A stretch of DNA of 25,134 nucleotides from a virus: positions 1 to 25,134 of IMG/VR virus record IMGVR_UViG_3300040770_000556; one strand, 5' to 3'. This document shows, piece by piece, positions 14,724-21,533 of this stretch (positions are counted from its first letter, which is position 1; each line of letters begins with the position of its first letter). The notes beneath the pieces are model-generated. The model made no database searches and had not been told where the DNA came from. It saw only the letters and a program-made list of their open reading frames with translations. A program made the position numbers and the translations under genes.

Positions 14724-14921
14724 GTTCCACTGTTCCACTGTTCCACAAATTTTATATATTAGTATGTAAGTATATAAATATCAAATAGTTAAGATAAATT
14801 TTAGTTTGATTTTATTTGTGGAACATGTGGAACAGTTTTTTAGTGTTCCTACAAAATAAGTACTGTTCAACACGGTTTTAAAAGTTAAGTACTTGATTAT
14901 CAATATGTGGAACAGTGGAAC
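14724..14921. repeat. GTGGAAC/GTTCCAC iteron cluster
   Basis: Three GTTCCAC (14724, 14732, 14740; 8 bp period), two GTGGAAC (14818, 14827; 9 bp) and two GTGGAAC (14907, 14915; 8 bp), seven in all. The first and second blocks are mirror images, each bordered by an ATTTGTGGAACA-type sequence. The spacing is near one helical turn or less. The last block lies 30-50 bp upstream of a promoter, so the gene at 14992 may encode the binding protein. Confidence 0.85.
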
Positions 14922-14953
14922 AAAAAAAACAAAAAAATGTACATTAATCTATG

Positions 14954-14961
14954 TATATTTG
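14954..14961 (+). promoter_or_regulatory. Promoter -7 box TATATTTG
   Basis: TATATTTG, 30 nt upstream of the ATG at 14992, matches the Bacteroidota -7 element. There is no clear TTTG at the expected -33 position, so activation or a weak promoter is possible. A TACAT/ATGTA dyad with a 6 nt spacer overlaps the left side. Confidence 0.5.
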
Positions 14962-14991
14962 TTTTTTAAAAAATAACTAAATTATTTTTTT

Positions 14992-15426
14992 ATGAGTGAA
15001 AGAACAGCCGTTACAATAAATTTTCCTGTAAAGCCTCACGTTTACAAGTACTTACAAAATAAGGTAGGCGAAAAACTAGTAGTTACAAAGAGTGATTTCT
15101 TTGGGAGTATGGTTCTGGACATTCTCTCTAAGAATTACAGTGATTTGCAGGCCGTGAAAGATGATATTACTTTTCCGGTTGAAATTTCGCTACGGTACAT
15201 GGAAAAAATGGGAGTTTACATTGATAGCAAGATCATACGAAAGTTTAACACCAGGGTTGATGACGTTTTTAGAGAGGAAATGCGCACTTATGTTGGTTTA
15301 AATTTTACGGCGAACAAAATCCCAAAAGAAACGAGTTTGAAGCAATTTTGTTTCAATTATAACTTATCTGAGGATGATATAAAATTTGAAACTTTACTTA
15401 AGGATTTGCGACGTAACATCAAGTAA
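14992..15426 (+). CDS. Unknown DNA-binding-like protein downstream of iterons
   Basis: A 144-aa protein, first in the second plus-strand transcription unit. Residues 1-45 look like a phage-type beta-helix opening (TAVTINFPVKPHVYKYLQNK). The C-terminal 35 residues resemble a helix-turn-helix: ETSLKQFCFNYNLSEDDIKF, then LLKDLRRNIK. A small replication initiator, terminase-small-like or regulator role would suit the iterated GTGGAAC motifs just upstream, but this is inference; no family signature is certain. Its promoter has a 30 nt leader. Confidence 0.5.
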   Translation: MSERTAVTINFPVKPHVYKYLQNKVGEKLVVTKSDFFGSMVLDILSKNYSDLQAVKDDITFPVEISLRYMEKMGVYIDSKIIRKFNTRVDDVFREEMRTYVGLNFTANKIPKETSLKQFCFNYNLSEDDIKFETLLKDLRRNIK

Positions 15427-15510
15427 ATCAAGGGTACAATAAAAGTTTTTCCGATTTTGTCCCCCTGTTTTTAGCAATTTTGCACACTAATTTATTGATA
15501 TTTTGAAACT

Positions 15511-15960
15511 ATGATCAATGCACTTACTTCTGAAAATTACAAAGACATCACTAAAATTTCTATTTTGGATGCAAAGGTTGTTTTTTACCCATTAAAATAT
15601 GTTTTAGAAAAGCGAGATATTGCTTTTGATGAGGATTTGGCTATTATTATTAAGCTAATGCCCGAGGATTTAAAATATCCTGCATCCGTTAAAATGACTG
15701 ATGCTGGCGTTTTGCGTGACTATAAAATAGAAGTGGCCATAAATAACCAGCATCCCGAAACAATTGATCAGCTGGAAAACTTGGTAAATAGAAAAGTAAT
15801 TGTGGTCCTACACCACAATTTTGGAAAAATAATTATAGGTTGTAACGAGATGCCATTGGAGTATTTATTCAATGATGACAATACAACTAACCCACAAGGC
15901 GACAATGGCTTTACGGTTACATGCCGTGGAAACGCTTACTTTTTAAAGGTTTCACTGTAA
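15511..15960 (+). CDS. Unknown phage protein upstream of capsid protease
   Basis: A 149-aa protein, mainly beta, of the small-sandwich type (ISILDAKVVFYPLKYVLEKR; LENLVNRKVIVVLHHNFGKI). It has an acidic, Asn-rich loop near the end (FNDDNTTNPQGDNGF) and a final FTVTCRGNAYFLKVSL strand. It is followed 33 bp later by a long inverted repeat and then the S49 protease. Position suggests a head or neck component, but nothing in the sequence confirms it. Confidence 0.5.
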   Translation: MINALTSENYKDITKISILDAKVVFYPLKYVLEKRDIAFDEDLAIIIKLMPEDLKYPASVKMTDAGVLRDYKIEVAINNQHPETIDQLENLVNRKVIVVLHHNFGKIIIGCNEMPLEYLFNDDNTTNPQGDNGFTVTCRGNAYFLKVSL

Positions 15961-15992
15961 TTTGCTGTCCTTTTTAAAGGGGTAATATGGTG

Positions 15993-16033
15993 GTAAAATT
16001 GTATCGTTAATAATACTAACGATACAATTTTAC
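15993..16033. repeat. 17 bp perfect inverted repeat at protease start
   Basis: GTAAAATTGTATCGTTA (15993-16009) and TAACGATACAATTTTAC (16017-16033) with a 7 nt loop. It ends three bases before the apparent TTG start of the protease gene and has no U-tract. In mRNA it would form a hairpin beside the start codon. As DNA it could be a dimeric operator. Confidence 0.9.
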
Positions 16034-16036
16034 ATT

Positions 16037-17377
16037 TTGAGCGTAAAAAATCTACATTCTTTAATCAACGGAAAATGGTTTATTGATAAACCGTACGGCC
16101 ATTCTCTTTTGCCTTCCTTATTTTCAATATTGGAAGGCAAAGACATTTCTATTAAGTCTGGGGAACGGGAACCGGATATTTTTATTTCCTTAAAAAAATC
16201 AAAAACTGCTTTAGTCGCTGCTGCTGGATTTGACTCTGGTAGTAATGATAATGAGTATGTTGCTGTCATTAATTTGAAAGATCCTATCTACAAGTATAGT
16301 CAGGAATGCGGACCAACGGGTACAAAATCAAAAATGCAGTCCATGAAGTCCTATGCACAGGATCCAAACTGTATAGGAGTTGTTCTTGATATTGATTCAG
16401 GTGGTGGTCAGGTTTCTGGAACTCCTGAGTTTTATGATTACATCGCGTCATTCAAAAAGCCAGTTGTTGCTTATACTGATGGATTGATGTGTTCTGCTGC
16501 TTACTACATAGGCAGTGCAACCTCTCACATTATTGCCAATAAACGTGCTGATGCCATTGGGAGTATTGGTGTGATGGTTTCTTTTATTGATTTTTCAGGT
16601 ATTTATGAAAAACAAGGTGCTACACTAATCACAGAATATGCCACGCAATCTACTGAGAAGAACAAAGCTTTTGAAGAATTGCTCAAAGGAAATCCAGAAC
16701 TCTACATTAAAACCGAGCTAGATCCAATTGCTGAAGATTTTATTAATGATATCAAAGCAGTTCGTCCAGGTGTTGATGCATCTGTTTTTAAAGGAGGAAC
16801 ATGGAACGCTCAAGAGTCATTAGATAAAAAGCTAATTGACTCCATTGGTACTCTTCAAGATGCCGTGAACAAAGTTTTCGAGCTTTCAAGTACAGGAAAT
16901 TCAAATTCAAATAATAATTCAAATTTAAAAAAAGGAAATATGTCAAAAACGACTAAAAGCTTTCCTGCTATCCAATCATTAGTTGGGATTGAAGGAGAAG
17001 GTATAGCTACCATCTCTACAGTTCTAGGTAATAAAGGTGTGCAGCTTACGGAAGCACAACTAGAAGTGTTAGAAAACGCTCTAGTTGCAAATGAAGCGGC
17101 AGTTGCTGCTGCAAATGGTAAAGCGACCACAGCCGAAAGCGTTGTGACAGCTTTAGAAGTATCTGTTGATGCCGTGCTTACAACTGCGAAAGTAGCTGTT
17201 GTAGAAGGAGCAACAATTGAAACCAAAGTAAGTTCCCTAGGGACTGAAATTGCGAGACTTGGTGCAATACCAGGAGCAAAAATCACTAAGGCAAAAGCTG
17301 AGGGTGATTCATTTGAGGAAGAAGACAACATTGTGAATGCTAAGGATGCTCACAATGAATTTTATAACAAGGCTTAA
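16037..17377 (+). CDS. S49 (SppA-like) capsid maturation protease with scaffold domain
   Basis: A 446-aa protein. Residues 75-285 are the S49 peptidase fold: VLDIDSGGGQVSG (116-128) as the oxyanion region, catalytic Ser at S153 in MCSAAYYIGS, DAIGSIGVMVS (172-182), and Lys candidates at K208/K210. Residues 286-300 are an Asn/Ser linker (TGNSNSNNNSNLKKG). Residues 302-446 are helical and Ala-rich (TEAQLEVLENALVANEAAVA), like capsid scaffolding proteins. The start is TTG at 16037, directly after a 17 bp inverted repeat; no in-frame ATG precedes it. The protease would process scaffold and capsid during procapsid maturation. It is 10 bp from the capsid gene, as expected for a head module. Confidence 0.85.
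   Translation: MSVKNLHSLINGKWFIDKPYGHSLLPSLFSILEGKDISIKSGEREPDIFISLKKSKTALVAAAGFDSGSNDNEYVAVINLKDPIYKYSQECGPTGTKSKMQSMKSYAQDPNCIGVVLDIDSGGGQVSGTPEFYDYIASFKKPVVAYTDGLMCSAAYYIGSATSHIIANKRADAIGSIGVMVSFIDFSGIYEKQGATLITEYATQSTEKNKAFEELLKGNPELYIKTELDPIAEDFINDIKAVRPGVDASVFKGGTWNAQESLDKKLIDSIGTLQDAVNKVFELSSTGNSNSNNNSNLKKGNMSKTTKSFPAIQSLVGIEGEGIATISTVLGNKGVQLTEAQLEVLENALVANEAAVAAANGKATTAESVVTALEVSVDAVLTTAKVAVVEGATIETKVSSLGTEIARLGAIPGAKITKAKAEGDSFEEEDNIVNAKDAHNEFYNKA
16940..17377 (+). CDS. Nested scaffold start inside protease gene (Nu3-like)
   Basis: An in-frame ATG at 16940 (M302 of the protease) is preceded by AAAAAAAGGAAAT, one of the better ribosome-binding sequences in the window, and sits right after the flexible Asn/Ser linker. 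Translation from it gives a 145-aa Ala- and Glu-rich helical protein, MSKTTKSFPAIQSLVGIEGE onward, matching the scaffold domain alone. In lambda the C protease gene contains the nested scaffold gene Nu3 in the same way. Internal initiation is inferred; the linker and ribosome site are seen. Confidence 0.55.
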   Translation: MSKTTKSFPAIQSLVGIEGEGIATISTVLGNKGVQLTEAQLEVLENALVANEAAVAAANGKATTAESVVTALEVSVDAVLTTAKVAVVEGATIETKVSSLGTEIARLGAIPGAKITKAKAEGDSFEEEDNIVNAKDAHNEFYNKA

Positions 17378-17387
17378 TTTTTAAGAT

Positions 17388-18386
17388 ATGTCAGTAAACA
17401 TAGATCAGGTTTTAGAAGAAACTAAAAAGTTCGCAGCGCAAAACCCAACGGTTTTAAATGCAGCGGTAATGTCTAACGAAATTGTATTGAACAGATTCGC
17501 CAAATTGATCCCAAGAATTCGTGGAGAGTTTGCCTCTGTAAATTCAGTTATGGGACATGTTGTACAAGCATTCGCTCCTACATGGACTGAAACTGCAGAT
17601 GTACAGTTTAGAGGGAAGCAGTTGAAAAACTACCACCAAAAAGTAAATTTTGCTTTTACTCCAGCCGAAATTCTTGGTTCTTGGATTCAGCAAAAATACG
17701 ATGAAGGTGTTGAGTTGAAAGACAAAACAATCTCTAAGCACGTAATGACAATGCTTACAGCAAAAATCATTAGTGATGTGAATATTCTTTCAGTAAAAGG
17801 AATTTACAACGCAGCAACTCCTACTGTTTTTGGTGCGTCAATGGATGGTTTGAATAGAATCCACACTGCTTTGTTAGCCAACACAGATAATCCATGTTTC
17901 AAGATTGAAACAGATGCCATCACAGATTTGAACATCCTTGATGTTGTGCTTGACTTTGAAAAAGGAATTCCAGAGCAGTACAAGTCAGCGATCAAAGATC
18001 TTAAGATGAGTGTTACTAATGCTCAGAACTACAAATTGCTTTATGAAGATTTGTACGGTAAAAATACTGATTACAAAGGGGATAAAGGAATGCGTACTCG
18101 TTTAGGTGAGCGTACAATCATTGCGGTTCCTAACATGGCAAATGATAAGATCGTTGCTACCCTTGACGGTAACTTTGTGAGAATGATTGATGTGGTGGAA
18201 AATCCTGCAACAATCACTGATGTTCAAAAATTAGATTACAAAATCAAAGTTTTTGGAGAGTTCACGCTAGGTTACGACTATGCAGTGAATGAGTTAGTAT
18301 TAATGAATACTTCTGCAGTATTAGCAATTAAAGGTTTAGGAAACGCTGCCTTGAATGCATTGTACTACCCAGAAGAAAACCTTTAA
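17388..18386 (+). CDS. Major capsid protein (HK97-like, inferred)
   Basis: A 332-aa protein 10 bp after the protease/scaffold gene, the standard place for the major head protein. It starts with a helical segment (DQVLEETKKFAAQNPTVLNA), continues with a possible E-loop/beta region (QFRGKQLKNYHQKVNFAFTP), and ends in a P-domain-like region with basic, conserved-looking turns (KDLKMSVTNAQNYKLLYEDL; RTRLGERTIIAVP) and IKVFGEFTLGYDYAVNEL. Length and the protease/scaffold-capsid order fit an HK97-fold capsid protein. I cannot name a specific capsid family from sequence alone. Confidence 0.75.
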   Translation: MSVNIDQVLEETKKFAAQNPTVLNAAVMSNEIVLNRFAKLIPRIRGEFASVNSVMGHVVQAFAPTWTETADVQFRGKQLKNYHQKVNFAFTPAEILGSWIQQKYDEGVELKDKTISKHVMTMLTAKIISDVNILSVKGIYNAATPTVFGASMDGLNRIHTALLANTDNPCFKIETDAITDLNILDVVLDFEKGIPEQYKSAIKDLKMSVTNAQNYKLLYEDLYGKNTDYKGDKGMRTRLGERTIIAVPNMANDKIVATLDGNFVRMIDVVENPATITDVQKLDYKIKVFGEFTLGYDYAVNELVLMNTSAVLAIKGLGNAALNALYYPEENL

Positions 18387-18400
18387 TCCAATAGGAAACT

Positions 18401-18970
18401 ATGAGTGAGAACTTAAAAATAGCACAAGAGCTCGGTATTGAAAATGCCGAGGCTCTTACTGCTTCTCAATTGAAAAAAGCAATTGAAGGAGCGCAAGCCA
18501 AAGCCGAAAGATTGAGTGCCTTACAAACGGCTGCTGATGAATTAGGCATTGCGTCAGAAGGATTGTCTGAAGAAGAATTAAATACTGCTGTGGGAACTGC
18601 TTTAGATGAAAAGCTAGCTAAGGAATTAGCAGAGCAATCAGCTGCGGCATCAGAGGAAGTATTAGAAATTTTGTCTGAATACCTAGGTGTTGAGAATATT
18701 TCTAATTTATCAGTAGAGGAAGTAAAAGCAATATTAGAAGAGAAATCGACTGCAGCTGCTGCTGAAATCGAAACTGTAATCGAAGAAGAAGGCAAAACGG
18801 ATGAAAGCTTTACAGCTGAAAACGGAAAAGAATACGTGTTTACTCCAGATGCTCCTGCAGCGTTTAGATGCCTAGGTGTTGCAAAAACTCAAAAAGAGTG
18901 GATGCAAGACCAGGACTCTATGGAGTTATTGATTGCAGGAAATTTGTCATTTTTAACTTTAAAAAAATAA
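18401..18970 (+). CDS. Head-associated protein with three HeH/SAP-like repeats
   Basis: A 189-aa, acidic, Ala-rich protein. Three similar units are visible: KIAQELGIENAEALTASQLK (about 6-25), ADELGIASEGLSEEELNTAV (about 45-64) and SEYLGVENISNLSVEEVKAI (about 92-111). Each has the helix-(L/V)-turn-helix pattern of HeH/SAP-type small DNA-binding motifs, which occur in phage head-completion proteins. A C-terminal domain (AENGKEYVFTPDAPAAFRCL to the end) follows. It sits between capsid and tail genes with 14 bp and 3 bp spacing, consistent with a head-completion or head-decoration role. The repeat call is direct; the role is inferred. Confidence 0.6.
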   Translation: MSENLKIAQELGIENAEALTASQLKKAIEGAQAKAERLSALQTAADELGIASEGLSEEELNTAVGTALDEKLAKELAEQSAAASEEVLEILSEYLGVENISNLSVEEVKAILEEKSTAAAAEIETVIEEEGKTDESFTAENGKEYVFTPDAPAAFRCLGVAKTQKEWMQDQDSMELLIAGNLSFLTLKK

Positions 18971-18973
18971 GAT

Positions 18974-19534
18974 ATGGCATGTTTTGAGAATATTGCAATA
19001 GAAGATTTAGATGCTTGTATCAACAGTGAAGTGCAAGCTGGAGTATCAGAGGTAGGTGTGTATTATGGCGTTCATGCGCAAATTACCACTTTCCCAATGC
19101 CATTGAATGTAAATGATGTAGGATATGATTATGAAGCGGCAGTTGCAGTAACGGCTCCAATTGTGTTTACAGCAGGAAAAGGTTTCGGAAAAATTACAGT
19201 ACAATCTGATTCAGGAGAGGTGATGGTTGATGTTGTGGGTAACAAAGGAAACAAGAAAACAAAAAGTTCATTTGCTTTCTACATTCCTGGTAACAGCAAG
19301 AAATTGTTAGGGATGGTGCGCACGTTGAAAAATGTTCCAATGGTTTTTTGTGTATCTGAAAGAGATGGTCAAAAACGTTTGATTGGGGACAAATTCAATC
19401 CTGCTTACATGAGCGAAGTAAAAGGAACTACTGGTAAAGGTGGTGAGGACGACAAAGGAGTTCAATTTACAATTGAGAGCTATTGTATTCCTATCGTTTA
19501 TGAAAGCACGATTCAACTTCCGGTGGTAGTTTAA
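18974..19534 (+). CDS. Candidate tail tube / major tail protein
   Basis: A 186-aa beta-rich protein without enzymatic motifs: alternating Val/Gly strands (FTAGKGFGKITVQSDSGEVM), basic turns (NKGNKKTKSSFAFYIPGNSK) and a Gly/Asp loop (GTTGKGGEDDKGVQF) before a final strand pair. It follows the head genes and precedes a small helical gene, the position of the tail tube in long-tailed phages. Size fits a tube monomer. Its stop overlaps the next start by one base (TAATG), so the two are co-translated. Assignment rests on position and composition. Confidence 0.5.
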   Translation: MACFENIAIEDLDACINSEVQAGVSEVGVYYGVHAQITTFPMPLNVNDVGYDYEAAVAVTAPIVFTAGKGFGKITVQSDSGEVMVDVVGNKGNKKTKSSFAFYIPGNSKKLLGMVRTLKNVPMVFCVSERDGQKRLIGDKFNPAYMSEVKGTTGKGGEDDKGVQFTIESYCIPIVYESTIQLPVVV

Positions 19535-19839
19535 TGAAAAAGTATTTTGAAATAGTAAATCTAGCCATTCCTTGTGCTTTCGTATTAACGGATGGTGCAA
19601 GGTTTGATTTACGAACCGGAATCCCAAACAACTCACTTGAAGTATTCAAGACTGGATTTGCACATTTGGGATTAAAGCCTGGTGCGGAGGAACTTTTCAA
19701 AAAAGAAAAGATTAGCGATTTGATTTTATTAATTCAAAAAGCGAAACGCATCGAAGACGTTGAAATTTTGGCTTTGGCAAAACCTGATAGCGAGAAAGTT
19801 CAGGAAGTAGCAAAAGCGAAAATAGCCCAATTTAAATAA
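19534..19839 (+). CDS. Small helical protein after tail tube (tail-assembly chaperone position)
   Basis: A 101-aa protein overlapping the previous stop by one base. It has an N-terminal strand (YFEIVNLAIPCAFVLTDGAR), a central short helix pair and a Lys/Glu-rich C-terminal helix. Its location directly after the tail-tube candidate is where tail-assembly chaperones are coded. The usual chaperone frameshift is not evident: the next ORF is in the same frame but separated by several stop codons. No family is recognised. Confidence 0.5.
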   Translation: MKKYFEIVNLAIPCAFVLTDGARFDLRTGIPNNSLEVFKTGFAHLGLKPGAEELFKKEKISDLILLIQKAKRIEDVEILALAKPDSEKVQEVAKAKIAQFK

Positions 19840-19897
19840 AAAATATACCTAGAAAGGAGGTGTCGTAGTTTAATATTTTTTGGTTAGTTGATAGGTG

Positions 19898-19931
19898 AAA
19901 AGCTCCGGATATTATGTTCGGAGCTTTTTTT
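19898..19931 (+). terminator. Rho-independent terminator/attenuator before 19945 gene
   Basis: AAAAGCTCCG (19898-19907) pairs with CGGAGCTTTT (19919-19928), a 10 bp perfect stem with an 11 nt loop followed by more T. It ends the head/tail transcript or attenuates it 14 bp before the next start codon. Confidence 0.85.
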
Positions 19932-19944
19932 AAAAGTAGTTGAT

Positions 19945-20682
19945 ATGGATATTAAAAGTTGGTTTAGTTCTCAAGGTTCGTATGCTGATGGCTTAAAGCT
20001 TTACAGCCAATTGCCTAGTTGCAATGCTACTATTTTGAAAAGCTTTGCAAGAGAGAATAGTGCTAATTTTTTAAAGTTGAAATACGAGCTCAAGAAGGCT
20101 TCTTTATCATTGACCGACACAAATGCCGCTCAGTCAGTAAAAGTATCAACTGAGCCAAAGAAATCGATTAAACCAACCCATTTATTAAAGGAAATTATAA
20201 AACAATCAGCTGCGGTTTCTTTTGAAAAAGAAACAATGGCGATGTATCCAATGGAATTGCACTCTACCTACCGTCAGAGGGTGAGTGATTTTTATTTGGC
20301 ATGTGAGTTAAAATTCCAATTGAACTCTATTGCTGATGATGACGAAAACGATGCGCTTAACATTATTATTCAACTCGATGATCTGTGGACCAGGATTGAT
20401 CGTGCGTGGATGATTCTAGGTCACTGGAAAGACCACAACCGGATTATGCCTACTGAAAGTCACGAAGATTTCTCTCAGGTTTCTGGTAATAAATTAGTAA
20501 TGCTCAGAGATAACCTCCAGTCGAGTATTAGCAAACGGGAGAAAACTATAGAATCGATGCAGGAGCGTGTGAAATCGTCTCCAGAAGATCGTACTATTCT
20601 CAATTTGTTAAATCGAAAGCTTGAGCAGCTCGAGCAAAAGAAAATTGATTTAGAAACCATTAGAAAAAAATTGAAACAATAA
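19945..20682 (+). CDS. Unknown phage protein with coiled-coil C-terminus
   Basis: A 245-aa protein. The ATG at 19945 is chosen because a longer TTG-started version (19888) would translate through the terminator at 19898-19931. Residues 1-60 are helical (MDIKSWFSSQGSYADGLKLY). The middle (90-180) is rich in Trp and Tyr (LDDLWTRIDRAWMILGHWKD), and the last 60 residues form a Lys/Glu/Leu heptad helix (LNLLNRKLEQLEQKKIDLET), a coiled coil. It lies between two terminators and ends 1 nt before the second. A tail-assembly role is plausible from position, but no family is recognised. Confidence 0.5.
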   Translation: MDIKSWFSSQGSYADGLKLYSQLPSCNATILKSFARENSANFLKLKYELKKASLSLTDTNAAQSVKVSTEPKKSIKPTHLLKEIIKQSAAVSFEKETMAMYPMELHSTYRQRVSDFYLACELKFQLNSIADDDENDALNIIIQLDDLWTRIDRAWMILGHWKDHNRIMPTESHEDFSQVSGNKLVMLRDNLQSSISKREKTIESMQERVKSSPEDRTILNLLNRKLEQLEQKKIDLETIRKKLKQ

Positions 20683-20683
20683 A

Positions 20684-20708
20684 AAAATCAGCTAATCCAG
20701 CTGGTTTT
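20684..20708 (+). terminator. Rho-independent terminator
   Basis: AAAATCAGCT (20684-20693) and AGCTGGTTTT (20699-20708) form a 10 bp stem with one G/T pair and a 5 nt loop, followed by T. It begins one base after the upstream stop and isolates the next operon. Confidence 0.8.
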
Positions 20709-20748
20709 TTGCTGGCATGAAAATAAATTAAAAATAATTGTATTTAAA

Positions 20749-20781
20749 TTTGGTTCGTATATACGTTTTAGCGTATATTTG
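20749..20781 (+). promoter_or_regulatory. Promoter and operator of the ibr-like operon
   Basis: TTTG (20749-20752), 21 nt, TATATTTG (20774-20781): a close match to the Bacteroidota consensus, 51 nt before the ATG at 20833. A 7 bp perfect dyad ATATACG/CGTATAT (20759-20765, 20772-20778; 6 nt spacer) covers the -7 box, so binding there should block transcription. The XRE protein at the operon's end is a natural candidate binder (inference). Confidence 0.75.
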
Positions 20782-20832
20782 CTTATATAATTTAAACGTC
20801 CGGAGCAGGACAATAAAGTCTGCATTAAGATC

Positions 20833-21210
20833 ATGGAAAATTCAATAGCAAAAACAGAAAAAAGAACTAGTTGGGAAATCAATAGAGTAATTAGAAATAT
20901 TGATCATTCTTCGCTAACTCGTGAAGAAAATATTAGACCTATATCTTGGTTAACTCGATTCACTACTGAAAAAGAAAATTGGTTTAAGCAAGTTCATGTT
21001 GTAAAAGACAAAGCGTACCTCATGCTTATGTCTACAAAAACGGATAAAAAAGGAATGTATATTGTTGGTAGTTTAGAATATTCATTAGACAATCTTCCTT
21101 CTTTTATCAAAAGACATATCGATTTTGATTTACTTGAAAAATCAAAACAAACATCTGATTACAGAGTTTGGGGCACTTATTTTAAAGACGGTAAAATCAT
21201 TAAAAAATAA
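20833..21210 (+). CDS. First gene of the ibr-like operon, unknown
   Basis: A 125-aa protein with an N-terminal basic helix (KTEKRTSWEINRVIRNIDHS), a middle of aromatic-rich strands (FKQVHVVKDKAYLMLMSTKT; GMYIVGSLEYSLDNLP) and a basic C-terminus. It looks like a small alpha/beta protein. No family is recognised. It follows a strong promoter with a 51 nt leader and shares one base with the next gene (TAATG). Confidence 0.55.
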   Translation: MENSIAKTEKRTSWEINRVIRNIDHSSLTREENIRPISWLTRFTTEKENWFKQVHVVKDKAYLMLMSTKTDKKGMYIVGSLEYSLDNLPSFIKRHIDFDLLEKSKQTSDYRVWGTYFKDGKIIKK

Positions 21211-21533
21211 TGAAAAGTGTATGTTATTCAGTAAGGCTTTCGAGCCTTACTGCAATATCTGACAAATGCTATTTGGCTACTGCTTTTGATGGTAGCGAAG
21301 CATTAATTCCAAAAAGTCAGTTATTCGGGCAAGATTACAGTGTGAGTAAAAGTGACGCGTACTGGATTAGTAAATGGATTTTAGAACAAAAAGACATCCA
21401 ATATTCTTCTAAAAAAGAAGCTACATTTGATAGTGTCACTAGAAAAGAAGTGCCAAGCTGGACGATTACGAAACATGCTCCAGAAGAGATAAAACCAGTT
21501 GAAAATAATACCATTAATGATCTAAAGAAATGA
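21210..21533 (+). CDS. Second gene of the ibr-like operon, unknown
   Basis: A 107-aa protein overlapping the previous stop by one base and the helicase start by an ATGA. Residues 1-50 are strands (VCYSVRLSSLTAISDKCYLA) followed by LIPKSQLFGQDYSV. A Trp-containing helix (AYWISKWILEQKDI) follows at about 50-63. The Lys/Thr-rich C-terminus may be flexible. Its tight link to the helicase suggests a partner or loader; this is not proven. Confidence 0.5.
   Translation: MKSVCYSVRLSSLTAISDKCYLATAFDGSEALIPKSQLFGQDYSVSKSDAYWISKWILEQKDIQYSSKKEATFDSVTRKEVPSWTITKHAPEEIKPVENNTINDLKK

Larger units (their letters stand above)
14403..14953. other. Gene-free regulatory/origin-like region
   Basis: About 550 bp with no credible ORF on either strand. 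It holds two C-tract repeats (14523, 14659) and seven GTGGAAC/GTTCCAC motifs (14724-14921), and it ends at the promoter of the next gene. The density of short iterated motifs in a gene-free stretch suggests a replication origin, a regulator-binding cluster or a packaging site. Nothing in the sequence decides between them. Confidence 0.55.

Noticed and set aside
14724-14921. CRISPR array from repeated GTTCCAC motifs
   Set aside because: Units are 7-9 bp with no spacers of 25-40 bp and occur in both orientations.
16855-17331. Minus-strand ORF opposite the protease/scaffold gene
   Set aside because: Low-complexity Ser/Ala/Thr translation, the mirror of the Ala-rich scaffold codons. It has no start context and is a shadow.
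18466-18795. Minus-strand ORF opposite the HeH-repeat gene
   Set aside because: Ser-rich shadow of an Ala/Glu-rich coding strand.
19534-20682. Tail-chaperone programmed frameshift joining 19839 and 19945 genes
   Set aside because: The two ORFs are in the same frame and are separated by stops and a terminator, so slippage cannot join them.
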